From an uncultured Bacteroidota bacterium (lineage in GTDB: Bacteria; Bacteroidota; Bacteroidia; UKL13-3): a stretch of DNA of 64,000 bases. The stretch spans positions 1-64,000 of the forward strand of contig CAIVZR010000034.1 of the NCBI GenBank assembly GCA_903910445.1, read 5' to 3'. The notes below the pieces were generated by a model. It was not told where the DNA came from. It saw only the letters and a program-made list of their open reading frames with translations, and did not search any database. Below, one piece after another: positions 1-8,066 of this stretch; position 1 is the first letter of the stretch, and every line of letters begins with the position of its first letter. The translations under genes were made by a program, and so were the position numbers.

Positions 1-529
1 ATATTTTCGGCTATAACTCTTATCTGTCTAGAATTTCAAAGAACTTTTATATATTTTTACCGGACACTACTGATTTATTTTATTATTTTAAGATACAAGT
101 TTTATGTCAATAAGAATTCACCATAAATTTCATTATGATTTTTGGATATTCTAACAAGCTTTTATTCAGCATCATAATCAACCTTATGGCCTTAGCATTT
201 TTTCCTTAAAATTCCAGCACTTAACACAAATTAATATGTAGAGTTAATTAATTCTATTCTCGTCTTTAAAATTATTTAGTTCACGTTACTCTTCAAGGAC
301 ATGATGTTTCATATACTTTTAAGTAATTCCTCTTCAAAGTTTTATTTTATTCCAAAAATGAGTATAATAAGAATTGAAATTTATATAATTTTAATTGCAA
401 CTTATTTTGTTAGGCAGAAGTTTAACACTTTTTTTTCCTAAGGTTTTATTCATATGAGGGGCTTAACGCCCCTCCTATGAATACATGCAAATTAGAATAT
501 TATTGATGTTTATCTTGTTATAGTTGCAT
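1..529. other. AT-rich gene-free stretch
   Basis: No open frame with a credible start, ribosome site or recognisable protein was seen on either strand. The stretch is very AT-rich and lies downstream of the minus-strand gene that ends at 530. The only structured element is the inverted repeat at 448-482, listed separately. Confidence 0.6.
448..482. repeat. Imperfect inverted repeat (REP-like hairpin)
   Basis: Two 15-base arms (448-462 and 468-482) are complementary with a single mismatch and enclose a 5-base loop. The inner stem is a GC-rich block (GAGGGGC / GCCCCTC) in very AT-rich DNA. No T-run follows on the minus strand, so it is not a convincing intrinsic terminator for the gene ending at 530. 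A repeated extragenic palindrome is the better reading. Confidence 0.55.
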
Positions 530-1165
530 CTAAAACCCTTTTATATGATAAAGTACCGAAAACTTTATTTGAGTCCCACCGTCATATTGGCTAAACCTTT
601 CTTGCTTTTGCAGATATGTATGAATGTATTTTTGACGCATATAACTGCCTCCAAATCCAAAGCTACTAAGAAGAGTAAAGCGTTTAGAAAAGTTAAAAGA
701 TATTCCATATCCTATAAAGTAACTAAAAACATGCACATGTGCCTTGTCAATTAATATTTGATTATAGTATTGGAGTTCTTTATAACCTGAGATCTGCGAA
801 TAAGATAGATTGCCTTCTATGAAAGGCGCAAACCTTGTATATTCTTTATTAGGGAAATACCTGTGGGTATATCCGAACCCAACTCGTTTAAAAGCATTTT
901 TATCAAGTTTCCAATAGCTAAAGAACCAAGCATAACTAAATCCTAGGGTAAAGTATGGGTTGTAATAATAATTGTAAGTTAGATTTACTTGCGAATATTG
1001 TTTTTTATAATGAACGCCAATGTTTATACCAACATTTCTTACTTGTAGATTTCGTTCGTGTGCGATTCCTAACACTAATCCTTTCTTCTTTTGTGATAAT
1101 AAAATTGATGGAACAAACATTATCAACATAATTGCGAATAAGAAAATGTTCGTGCGTTTGTCCAT
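530..1165 (-). CDS. Outer-membrane-like hypothetical protein, paralog A
   Basis: The 211-residue product starts with an N-terminal hydrophobic signal (residues about 6-24, ending near LLSQ). The rest is rich in aromatic residues in alternating polar/hydrophobic strands, as in small outer-membrane beta-barrels of Bacteroidota. It ends in ...YHIKGF, a barrel-like aromatic C-terminus. It is a diverged paralog of the gene at 1178-1792, sharing GVHYKK.YSQ.NL, RYFPNK...RFA and GYGIS.NF..R.TLLSS. The two genes are 12 bases apart and probably co-transcribed. No named family was recognised. Barrel topology is inferred from composition. Confidence 0.7.
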   Translation of the reverse strand: MDKRTNIFLFAIMLIMFVPSILLSQKKKGLVLGIAHERNLQVRNVGINIGVHYKKQYSQVNLTYNYYYNPYFTLGFSYAWFFSYWKLDKNAFKRVGFGYTHRYFPNKEYTRFAPFIEGNLSYSQISGYKELQYYNQILIDKAHVHVFSYFIGYGISFNFSKRFTLLSSFGFGGSYMRQKYIHTYLQKQERFSQYDGGTQIKFSVLYHIKGF

Positions 1166-1177
1166 CTTGGGTGTGCG

Positions 1178-1792
1178 TTAGAATTTTTTAAAGCAATACA
1201 AAATTGAAAACTTTAGTTGCGAGGCTGTAACATATTCCTTTCTGTGGAGGGTTGTAATATAATTTGGAGTGTAATCATAGAACTGATCTTTACCCCAAAT
1301 CAAATTGCCTCCAAAATCGATACTTGATAAAAGGGTAATACGATGCAGGAAATTCAAACTTATTCCATAACCCGCTGCAATACCTAAGAGTCTTCTTTGA
1401 TATGATTTTGTGATAAAAAATTGCGTGTCCCTTTTCTGAGCTGAATAGTTTGAATACAAAATATCACAATGAAAAAAGCCAGCAAATCGAGAATGTCGTT
1501 TATTAGGGAAGTACCTTTGAGTAAAGCCTAGCCCAGATGACTTAAATGGATTGTGGTCTGCTTCCCAGAAGTCGAACGATGGAGCCGAGAGGCTAACACA
1601 TCTTATTAAATTAATTTGGGAATAGTTTTTTTTATAGTGAACACCAACGTTCAAAGTGAAATCAAATTCATGATCGCCAGCATTAACACTTAATCCAATG
1701 GCTAGCTTTTTGGGAGTTTGCGAAAATAATGAAACATTGAAGAATAATAACTGTGAAAGGAAGATAATTAATATGTAATGGAGTTTCCACAT
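1178..1792 (-). CDS. Outer-membrane-like hypothetical protein, paralog B
   Basis: This is the upstream member of a tandem pair with 530-1165. The ATG at 1792 is preferred because it opens directly on a signal peptide (MWKLHYILIIFLSQ...SLFSQ). A longer reading from 1825 would need a TTG codon and adds a non-signal leader. The mature part contains the same blocks as its neighbour (GVHYKKNYSQINL, GLGFTQRYFPNK, GYGISLNF, QLKFSILY) and ends in aromatic/basic residues. The most likely role is a small outer-membrane barrel of unknown function, arising by local duplication followed by strong divergence. Confidence 0.7.
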   Translation of the reverse strand: MWKLHYILIIFLSQLLFFNVSLFSQTPKKLAIGLSVNAGDHEFDFTLNVGVHYKKNYSQINLIRCVSLSAPSFDFWEADHNPFKSSGLGFTQRYFPNKRHSRFAGFFHCDILYSNYSAQKRDTQFFITKSYQRRLLGIAAGYGISLNFLHRITLLSSIDFGGNLIWGKDQFYDYTPNYITTLHRKEYVTASQLKFSILYCFKKF

Positions 1793-1825
1793 GAAGTCTA
1801 AATATGAGTTTATCAGTTCAAGCAA

Positions 1826-2296
1826 ATAAGCAAGTTATTTCCAGTTTTTAAAATTTATTTTTGGAGTAACTAATTAAAATATATCGGGAGTTAAAAAGTG
1901 CTGAAAGGCGATTGAGGAATGAGTGAAAATCTATCTGCTGCCATATAGTTTGCAAATATTTTTTTGTGAAGTATCAAAAAATACAACTTTACTTAGAGTT
2001 CGGAAAATTCAGTGGCATTGACCACCTATTTTCATTCGTGATTGACCACTAGTAAAAATATTGTTTTACGCCCTGGGATATCTAAAAAGTTCTTTTACGA
2101 ATAATGCTCGAGTAGTAGAAAGAAAAGGATCCTTAGTATTAGTAAGGTAATTTAACTCATTTTATGAATTTGTAATTATTAAAAGAGAAGTTCTCTGTGG
2201 AAGAAGTTAAACTAACCAATATTTTAACCACACCGATATAATTGCAAATAATACTGGTAATTAGTCCCCATTTGTGCAAATTATGTGCAAATTGCT
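1826..2296. other. Intergenic region without genes
   Basis: About 470 bases without a supportable coding frame. It contains the paired ATTGACCAC motifs at 2017-2049 (listed separately). The rest is AT-rich with nothing recognisable. Confidence 0.55.
2017..2049. repeat. Two direct ATTGACCAC copies, possible IS21-type end relic
   Basis: ATTGACCAC occurs at 2017-2025 and again at 2041-2049, a 24-base period. Read on the minus strand this is a repeated GTGGTCAAT. Terminal regions of IS21-family elements commonly carry multiple spaced GTGGTCAAT-type repeats that bind the transposase. No istA/istB coding sequence is present nearby, so at most this is a leftover end. Two short copies could also be chance. 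Confidence 0.35.
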
Positions 2297-2332
2297 AAAA
2301 ACAAAAAAGGTCTCAATTGCCTGAAACCTTTT
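2297..2332 (-). terminator. Intrinsic terminator of the tRNA gene
   Basis: On the minus strand a 10-base stem (AAAAGGTTTC / GAGACCTTTT, one G-U pair) with an 8-base loop is followed by a T-rich tail interrupted by one G. It begins 8 bases past the tRNA CCA end. Position, stem and U-tract fit a Rho-independent terminator. Confidence 0.8.
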
Positions 2333-2339
2333 CTGCTAT

Positions 2340-2416
2340 TGGTGGACCAGCTTGGGATCGAACCAAGGACCCCCTGATTATGAGTCAGATGCTCTAACCG
2401 TCTGAGCTACAAGTCC
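2340..2416 (-). tRNA. tRNA with CAT anticodon (elongator Met or Ile2)
   Basis: The cloverleaf reads clearly on the minus strand. The acceptor is GGACTTG/CTGGTCC (T6-T67 unpaired), the D-arm GCTC/GAGC, the anticodon stem TCTGA/TCAGG with loop CTCATAA, and the T-arm CTTGG-TTCGATC-CCAAG. The 3' end is an encoded A-CCA. The anticodon is CAT. A paired position 1-72 argues against initiator tRNA. Elongator Met and lysidine-modified Ile cannot be told apart by eye. Confidence 0.95.
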
Positions 2417-2486
2417 AATAAAAAGTTTGCAAATGTATTCATTTGAGAGGCTCTAACAAAATTTTTGCCTTAAAAATCATTTCAAA

Positions 2487-2520
2487 TTTTGAAAAAGAGA
2501 AAAATGCTACTTTACCTTTC
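2487..2520 (+). promoter_or_regulatory. Candidate promoter for the ECF sigma gene
   Basis: TTTTG at 2487-2491 and TACCTTTC at 2513-2520 are separated by 21 bases. This matches the Bacteroidota housekeeping pattern TTTG-N17-23-TAnnTTTG except for the last base. It lies 24 bases before the sigma-factor ATG. Confidence 0.5.
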
Positions 2521-2544
2521 CATTTATTGGGTATTAGTTATTGA

Positions 2545-3075
2545 ATGATGCAAGGCATTGATATATACAACTTATTGAAATCGCAACCTGATGCAGGTTT
2601 TAAGAAGCTCTATGCATACGAACGAGAAATAAGCCGATGGCTGAAACAAAATTCGGCAAGCAAGGAGGAGTGTAAGGATGTGATGCATGATTCAATCATG
2701 GCATTCTATCAGTACGTGCAGAAGAAAGATTTCGATGTTAAAATTCAAGCTGTTCAATTATTGTTTGGTATCGCAAAGAATATCTGGTTCAAGGAATTGC
2801 GCCGAAAACGCCAAATTCCTGAGACCGAGCTCACCGATACCTTCATCCAGGATTCCGATTTGGAGGAGATACTTGAACGCGAAGAAAAATTAAAATCGAT
2901 GAAGCAAGCCTTGGATTCGCTGGGTGAACCTTGCAAAGAGCTTTTGTTCCTTTTCTATTTCCGCAAATTGAGTATGGAAGAAATCGCAACCAAACTGGGA
3001 TTTAGAAATGCGCATGTAGCAAAGTCGATGAAGTACCAATGCCTTGATAAAGCCAACAAATTAATTCATCAGTAA
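2545..3075 (+). CDS. ECF-type RNA polymerase sigma factor
   Basis: The 176-residue protein has sigma-70 region 2 features at about residues 15-90 (a run around ECKDVMHDSIMAFYQY and a basic WFKELRRKR patch). Region 4 with a helix-turn-helix lies at about 115-170 (LDSLGEPCKELLFLFYFRKL, then MEEIATKLGF and a basic recognition helix). Length and layout fit Bacteroidota ECF sigma factors. Tandem ATGs at 2545 and 2548 allow either start. Its stop codon is immediately followed by the ATG of the membrane partner at 3076. This is the usual sigma/anti-sigma arrangement and implies translational coupling. The regulon is unknown. Confidence 0.88.
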   Translation: MMQGIDIYNLLKSQPDAGFKKLYAYEREISRWLKQNSASKEECKDVMHDSIMAFYQYVQKKDFDVKIQAVQLLFGIAKNIWFKELRRKRQIPETELTDTFIQDSDLEEILEREEKLKSMKQALDSLGEPCKELLFLFYFRKLSMEEIATKLGFRNAHVAKSMKYQCLDKANKLIHQ

Positions 3076-4569
3076 ATGGAAAATATTAGTCAGATTAAAA
3101 AAATTGAAGCCTTCTTGCAAAACACCATGTCGCAGGAAGAGCTGGCTGCCTTCAAGCAAGAAATGGCTAATGACCCTGGATTAGCAAAAATGGTTGAAGA
3201 GTTTCGGCATACCTTTCAAGCCTTGCAATCACAGTGGTTAAGTAAAAGTGTAACCACCGCTGCGAAGTCAATTCATTTATTGCATGTGTTAAAAGTAGCA
3301 TTGATAAGTGTTGTAGGGGTCGGTGTTTTAGGAATTCTAATATTTAATTATTCAGGAAAAAACCATAAAGTTCCAGATTCTTCTCAATCAAAAAAAGTTA
3401 TCGACTCAACGATTAAGAATGTTCCTGAAATTAAAACTTCCACCGAAACAACTAATAAATGTGATGATTCAATAGTATTGCATCTGAATCAAACAACACA
3501 ATCTGTCGTTCGAGAAAATGTACAAGAAAATTCATTTGAAGTAATTACTGCCGAACAACGCTTTCAGGAATATAAATCGTCACTTGTTCCCGACACACAA
3601 TATTTCACCATTTCAAACCTCAGAGATACCGCATTGAAAGGTAATTCGGGGATTGTATTAGAAATTCCATCCGGCGCATTATGGAGTTATAAAAATCAAA
3701 AACCTCTTGAAAATGGGGTGAATATTAAGCTGGTAGAATACATGGATTATGTCAGTATGTATCGAGCCAATATTAGTACTACAGCAAATAATCATCTTTT
3801 AAATAGTGGTGGATCATGTTTTATCGAAGCGAAAACTGCCAACGATTCAGTTATACTTTGCCCTAACAAACAACTGAAATTATCCTTCCCTTGCGATTCG
3901 ATAAATCCAGCCATGACTACTTTCTACGGTAGTAAAAACGAACAAGGGACAGTAGTTTGGAATATAACTGATAGTTTGGGAGCGGCAGCGAGAGCAAAAA
4001 TATTTTATGTTGTTCACGATAATGCACCAGTTACCTATGATACGCTATACTATGTGAAATCCTTTAAAAATGTTTCACTCACAACTGGTAATGATATCTA
4101 CTCACATTTGTATGAAAACAAGAAAATTGCACAGAGCCAAACCTATTACTCAAATTCAAAGAGTCATAAGAAGTGGGGTGAATATACAGTTAAGCCTGTG
4201 AGAAGATATGGCCCAGTCTCAAAATCGGCCAAACTCATGAATAATATCATCCTATCCAATCGGTTCGGATTTATTAACTGTGATCATTTTCTTAGAGAAA
4301 ATCAGCTCGAACAGGTTACTGTTGTTGGTACAGATACCAAAATGGAATCATATATGTTCTTTAAGAATTCTAAATCATGTATGCCCGCTTACGGAAATGT
4401 GTTTCAAAATATACCACATAATAGTAAGGTATTAATTGTTACCATTATGAGGCGAGATAATAAGCTCTACATGAGTTTTACCAATACACAAACCAGCTCG
4501 GTAATTAATCTAAATGAAGGAGTATTATTGAATGAATCGGAGCTTGAAAAAACAATAAGGCATTTCTAA
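3076..4569 (+). CDS. Membrane anti-sigma-like protein with large extracytoplasmic domain
   Basis: This 497-residue protein starts directly after the sigma gene. Residues 1-65 are helical and charged (QNTMSQEELAAFKQEM), the size of a sigma-binding domain. One membrane segment spans about 70-91. The remaining 400 residues lie outside the membrane if the N-terminus is cytoplasmic. The central part (about 175-305) has blocks like GIVLEIPSGALW, NGVNIKLVEYMDY and LLNSGGSCFIEA, which resemble ZU5-like beta domains of Bacteroidota surface proteins. Function as anti-sigma factor is inferred from gene order and topology. The ligand of the outer domain is unknown. No peptidase motif was seen. Confidence 0.7.
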   Translation: MENISQIKKIEAFLQNTMSQEELAAFKQEMANDPGLAKMVEEFRHTFQALQSQWLSKSVTTAAKSIHLLHVLKVALISVVGVGVLGILIFNYSGKNHKVPDSSQSKKVIDSTIKNVPEIKTSTETTNKCDDSIVLHLNQTTQSVVRENVQENSFEVITAEQRFQEYKSSLVPDTQYFTISNLRDTALKGNSGIVLEIPSGALWSYKNQKPLENGVNIKLVEYMDYVSMYRANISTTANNHLLNSGGSCFIEAKTANDSVILCPNKQLKLSFPCDSINPAMTTFYGSKNEQGTVVWNITDSLGAAARAKIFYVVHDNAPVTYDTLYYVKSFKNVSLTTGNDIYSHLYENKKIAQSQTYYSNSKSHKKWGEYTVKPVRRYGPVSKSAKLMNNIILSNRFGFINCDHFLRENQLEQVTVVGTDTKMESYMFFKNSKSCMPAYGNVFQNIPHNSKVLIVTIMRRDNKLYMSFTNTQTSSVINLNEGVLLNESELEKTIRHF

Positions 4570-4600
4570 AAAATAAGTAATAAATTTTTGAATTCCCTTT

Positions 4601-4608
4601 TATCTTTG
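4601..4608 (+). promoter_or_regulatory. Minus-7 element of hisS (TATCTTTG)
   Basis: TATCTTTG is a perfect TAnnTTTG minus-7 element. Only 6 bases separate it from the hisS ATG at 4615, so the transcript would have almost no leader. It also lies inside the coding frame extended from a TTG at 4588, which excludes that upstream start. Confidence 0.65.
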
Positions 4609-4614
4609 CGCACT

Positions 4615-5988
4615 ATGTCAAAACCCTCTGTCCCTTCCGGCATGCGCGATTTTTCTCCCGAACAAGTCATTCGGAGAAATTATATATTGAATATCATTGA
4701 GGATGTATTTCAAAAATATGGCTTCATGCCTTTGCAAACGCCCAGCATGGAAAATATTGAAACGCTTACTGGTAAATATGGAGATGAAGGGGATCAGCTC
4801 ATTTATAAAGTTCTGAACTCCCGACTGCACGAAGCCAAGGACGATAAGAAAATAGCCATGCGTGCCGATTTCGAGAAAGCCATTCAATCGAATTTCAATA
4901 GCCGCAACCTGGTCGAGAAAGCCATGAGATACGACCTCACCGTGCCTTTCGCACGTTATGTGGTGATGCATCGCAACGATATCACTTTCCCATTCAAGCG
5001 CTACCAAATGCAACCTGTATGGAGAGCCGACCGCCCTCAAAAGGGCCGCTTTCGCGAGTTCTGGCAATGTGATGCCGATGTGGTTGGAAGTGATAGTCTG
5101 CTCAACGAAGTGGATTTGATTTGTATCTATGCAGAAGTATTCGAAAAACTAAAACTCGATATCACCATCAAAATGAATAATCGCAAAATCTTGTATGGAT
5201 TGAGCGAATATATTGGCGAAACAGAGAAACAAATTGAACTCACCGTTGCTATTGATAAGCTCGATAAAATTGGTGTTGATGGGGTGCTGAAAGAGCTGAC
5301 TGAGAAAGGTTTCAATACTACAGCACTCAAGAAAGTAAAACACCTTCTTGAAGATAAAATCACCCTCGAAAACCTCAAGGTGGTTTTGAAAGATTCAGAA
5401 AAAGGACGTCACGGAATTGATGAGATGGAATCGATACTCACCTCATTAAAAATGGTGAAGCCCAATATCAATATTGTGTTTGATGTAACCCTGGCACGTG
5501 GTCTCAACTACTATACTGGCGCCATCTTAGAAGTGGCAGCCAATGAAGTGCAAATTGGAAGCATCGGTGGGGGAGGACGCTACGATGACCTTACCGGCAT
5601 CTTCGGATTGCCAGGTGTATCGGGCGTGGGCGTGAGTTTTGGTTTGGATCGTATCTATGAAGTGATTGAGGAACTAAAACGCTTCCCGCAAACAACCAAC
5701 TATTTCACCGAAGTACTTATCTGTTGTATGGAGGCATCATCGCTCAATTTTGCGATGCAGATGGCATCAAAATTCCGCGATCAAAATATCAAAACAGAAG
5801 TATATCCTACAGCAGCCAAATTGAAAAAGCAATTGGATTATGCCAACGATAAAAAGATTTCCTACGCCATCATCATCGGCGAAGAAGAAATGAAAACACA
5901 GCTCTTCACGCTTAAGAATTTGGTTACCGGTGAACAGTCGAAAGTGAGTGTGGAAGCGGCGATTGAGGGGGTGAAACGTAAGTCGTAA
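4615..5988 (+). CDS. hisS: Histidyl-tRNA synthetase
   Basis: Class II aminoacyl-tRNA synthetase, 457 residues from the ATG at 4615. It charges tRNA-His with histidine in the cytoplasm. Visible features are the N-terminal PSGMRDFSPE block, motif 2 around FKRYQMQPVWRADRPQKGRFREF, the histidine-specific block LARGLNYYTG, and motif 3 around GVSFGLDRI. A C-terminal anticodon-binding domain follows from about residue 360 (VLICCMEASSL...VYPTAAKLKKQLDYA). The start is fixed by the promoter element at 4601-4608, which rules out the in-frame TTG at 4588. Length is within the family norm. Confidence 0.96.
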   Translation: MSKPSVPSGMRDFSPEQVIRRNYILNIIEDVFQKYGFMPLQTPSMENIETLTGKYGDEGDQLIYKVLNSRLHEAKDDKKIAMRADFEKAIQSNFNSRNLVEKAMRYDLTVPFARYVVMHRNDITFPFKRYQMQPVWRADRPQKGRFREFWQCDADVVGSDSLLNEVDLICIYAEVFEKLKLDITIKMNNRKILYGLSEYIGETEKQIELTVAIDKLDKIGVDGVLKELTEKGFNTTALKKVKHLLEDKITLENLKVVLKDSEKGRHGIDEMESILTSLKMVKPNINIVFDVTLARGLNYYTGAILEVAANEVQIGSIGGGGRYDDLTGIFGLPGVSGVGVSFGLDRIYEVIEELKRFPQTTNYFTEVLICCMEASSLNFAMQMASKFRDQNIKTEVYPTAAKLKKQLDYANDKKISYAIIIGEEEMKTQLFTLKNLVTGEQSKVSVEAAIEGVKRKS

Positions 5989-6151
5989 GTCGTAGGATAT
6001 AATACGGGAAGACACACGACGTAAGACGTGAATCAAGGATAAATCATTTTCGGAGTAATTGAACTAATTTATGAGTTGAAAGGTATAAGAACAAGATATA
6101 TGAATCAACGAAAATAATTCAATGAGAATTGAATTAACTACGGAGTAGTTT

Positions 6152-6417
6152 AACAATAATAGCCATAGGTGAAATCTATGGTTAAGTTTTGGAGTGTATT
6201 CACAACCCTTCCGGCAATTAAAGGTTGTGTACTGAATTGATTTTATCCTCCGGAAGGGTTGAACAATTAAAGAGATTTGTCCACCTAAATAATCCTATTT
6301 TAATTCACTAATTCAATTGCTATTGCGTTCATAAAATGTTGAACCCTTCCGCAAGCGGAATGGTTCTTTCTAGGGGGGTATCATTTACCATAGGTTTCAC
6401 CTATGGCTATTATTGTT
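6152..6417. repeat. Long inverted repeat enclosing smaller palindromes
   Basis: The arms 6152-6181 and 6388-6417 are reverse complements over 30 bases with one mismatch. Each arm is itself nearly palindromic around CCATAGGT...ATCTATGG. Inside lie a perfect 12-base inverted pair (6203-6214 and 6250-6261, CAACCCTTCCGG / CCGGAAGGGTTG) and a third hairpin at 6341-6366 using the same CCCTTCCG core. Repetition of the same core in both orientations points to REP-type units rather than a terminator. Confidence 0.7.
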
Positions 6418-6500
6418 CAACAGCTTCGCTGTTGTCAAGTTTGATTAAGTGCATCAAATCCGAAATAAATTATTGTAGATATATTGCTGTTGTATCTTAC

Positions 6501-6535
6501 TAAATACTAAATACTAAATACTAAATACTAAATAC
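6501..6535. repeat. Tandem 7-base repeat, five copies
   Basis: TAAATAC is repeated five times without interruption and is followed by a run of eight C within the next ten bases. The array stops 12 bases before the ilvE stop codon. Such short arrays are prone to slippage and can vary between strains. Confidence 0.85.
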
Positions 6536-6547
6536 CGCCCCCCCCAA

Positions 6548-7627
6548 CTACGCACTCACCCCAATATTCTCATTCACCACTTCTACAATCCAGTCATGGG
6601 TATCAGATGATTTGCCACCTTTGATGGCATCTAATTTATTGTGCAGGAAATTGCTCCATTTGCGCTCGGCAACGGGTGGCAATACAATGTCTTGACCTTT
6701 ATAATTGAAGAGCTCAATATGCACTACACTGGCGGCAGTACCGGTGCAGAAGGCATCTTTCAATTCGCCGTTTTTATAGGCTTCGATAATTTCGTTGATA
6801 TCAACACGTTTTTCCTCAACAGTCGCACCTTCTTCTTTCAATAAGGCGATACATGATTTACGTGTTACTCCATCCAGGATATTTCCATCTAATGCTGGAG
6901 TTAAAATTTTATCACCAATAACAAAAAACACATTGGTGGTTCCTGTTTCTTCTACATACTTGAATTCATGCCCGTCCATCCACATCACTTGATGGTAGCC
7001 TTGTGCATAGGCTTCTTTGGTAGGCAACATACTTGCACCATAATTACCAGCAGCCTTCGCCGATCCTACGCCACCATCAAAGGCACGTACATATTTATCG
7101 GCTACTTTTATCTTCAATGGTTTCGAATAATATGGAGATACCGGTGAGGTGAAAATGATAAACATATACGACTCGGAAACTTTAACGCCAACAGAGTCGT
7201 CGGTTGCAAACATAAACGGACGGATATATAAACTCTTACCTTCACCACTAGGAATCCAATCAATATCCAATTGTATCAATTGCTTTAAGCCTTTCAAAAA
7301 TAAATCTTCTGGAAGGTTGGGCATACACATACGATCGGCAGATAAATTCAGGCGCTTGATATTTTGATCGGGACGGAAAATCAAAGCGGTTCCTTGCTCA
7401 TCTACTTGCGCTTTCATTCCTTCAAAAATGGCTTGTCCATAATGTAAAGCACTATTCGCAGGCGATAACATTAAATCTTCGAAAGGTACAATGCGGGCAT
7501 CATGCCATTGTCCGTTGGAATAGTCTACCACAAACATATGATCCGACTTAATCTTACCAAATGGAAGATCACTGAAGTCAACACTTCCTAAACGGCTGTG
7601 GGTGGTTTTCTGAACTCGTATTTGCAT
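6548..7627 (-). CDS. ilvE: Branched-chain amino acid aminotransferase
   Basis: PLP-dependent fold-type IV aminotransferase, 359 residues, interconverting Val/Leu/Ile with their 2-oxo acids in the cytoplasm. Family marks are LHYGQAIFEGMKA (62-73), the PLP lysine K191 in GGVGSAKAAGNYGAS, the EETGTTNVFFV block, ILDGVTRKS, and the C-terminal CTGTAASVV phosphate-binding loop. Length matches the class II BCAT family. The gene is single, convergent with hisS, and preceded by a clear TACATTTG promoter element at 7657-7650. Confidence 0.95.
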   Translation of the reverse strand: MQIRVQKTTHSRLGSVDFSDLPFGKIKSDHMFVVDYSNGQWHDARIVPFEDLMLSPANSALHYGQAIFEGMKAQVDEQGTALIFRPDQNIKRLNLSADRMCMPNLPEDLFLKGLKQLIQLDIDWIPSGEGKSLYIRPFMFATDDSVGVKVSESYMFIIFTSPVSPYYSKPLKIKVADKYVRAFDGGVGSAKAAGNYGASMLPTKEAYAQGYHQVMWMDGHEFKYVEETGTTNVFFVIGDKILTPALDGNILDGVTRKSCIALLKEEGATVEEKRVDINEIIEAYKNGELKDAFCTGTAASVVHIELFNYKGQDIVLPPVAERKWSNFLHNKLDAIKGGKSSDTHDWIVEVVNENIGVSA

Positions 7628-7649
7628 GTAAGGATATTAATAAAGTTGG

Positions 7650-7657
7650 CAAATGTA
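7650..7657 (-). promoter_or_regulatory. Minus-7 element of ilvE (TACATTTG)
   Basis: Read on the minus strand, TACATTTG matches TAnnTTTG exactly and lies 22 bases before the ilvE ATG. No well-spaced minus-33 TTTG was seen (the nearest is 25 bases away). Confidence 0.5.
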
Positions 7658-7838
7658 ATGTTTATCATTAAAGAACCTTTCCCAAACATAAAATATTTAC
7701 CTAAAGATATAAACGATACCCCTAATAGGTGCTCAAATTCAACAATAGCGATGGTTTCGGCTAAATAATGATATTTATCATGGCATTTTTTTTAAGGTTA
7801 TATAGGTGAAAATCTAATTGCAATTCTATTTCTTTGCT

Positions 7839-7979
7839 GCTATTCTAACTTTCACATACTACTATTTTGGGATGGCTTTTTTATCGGGAGTTGATAAATT
7901 CATGAGTGAGGCGAGAGCCATCACCAACCTCATAGGCAATGGGGTTGCCGCCATGGTCATTGCCAAAAGTGAAAAGTAA
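7839..7979 (+). pseudogene. dctA: Relic of a DctA/GltP-type dicarboxylate symporter C-terminus
   Basis: In the frame ending at the TAA at 7977-7979 the translation includes [18 protein letters not shown] followed by [17 protein letters not shown]. This is the signature end of the DctA/GltP family of sodium or proton-coupled dicarboxylate symporters (typically GVDRFMSEARA.TN..GNGVAT.VVAKW). Upstream in the same frame only about a dozen hydrophobic codons remain before a stop at 7815. The roughly 400 preceding residues of a functional symporter are absent. It is therefore a leftover 3' end, not a gene. Confidence 0.65.
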
Positions 7980-8034
7980 TATGTGCACGATACCGAATGC
8001 TATTTTAAATGAGCAGTTAATTATTAAAGAAAAC

Positions 8035-8042
8035 TACCTTTG
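8035..8042 (+). promoter_or_regulatory. Minus-7 element of pepD (TACCTTTG)
   Basis: TACCTTTG matches the TAnnTTTG consensus and precedes the pepD ATG (8067) by 24 bases. The minus-33 region is weak. Confidence 0.5.
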
Positions 8043-8066
8043 CGCCATTCTTAAAAAAAATCTATT

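Larger units (their letters stand above)
5989..6547. other. Palindrome- and repeat-rich spacer between hisS and ilvE
   Basis: No gene is evident in 559 bases between the convergent hisS and ilvE. The stretch holds a 30-base inverted repeat pair (6152-6181 / 6388-6417), three related palindromic copies of a CCCTTCCG motif between them, and a 7-base tandem repeat plus a C-run next to the ilvE stop codon. It looks like an accumulation site of REP-like elements. Confidence 0.65.

Noticed and set aside
524-754. Plus-strand frame at 524-754
   Set aside because: It lies antisense to the outer-membrane-like gene at 530-1165, has no ribosome site and no recognisable protein.
4588-4614. TTG start for hisS at 4588
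   Set aside because: The in-frame leader contains the TATCTTTG promoter box, and the family N-terminus starts at the ATG at 4615.
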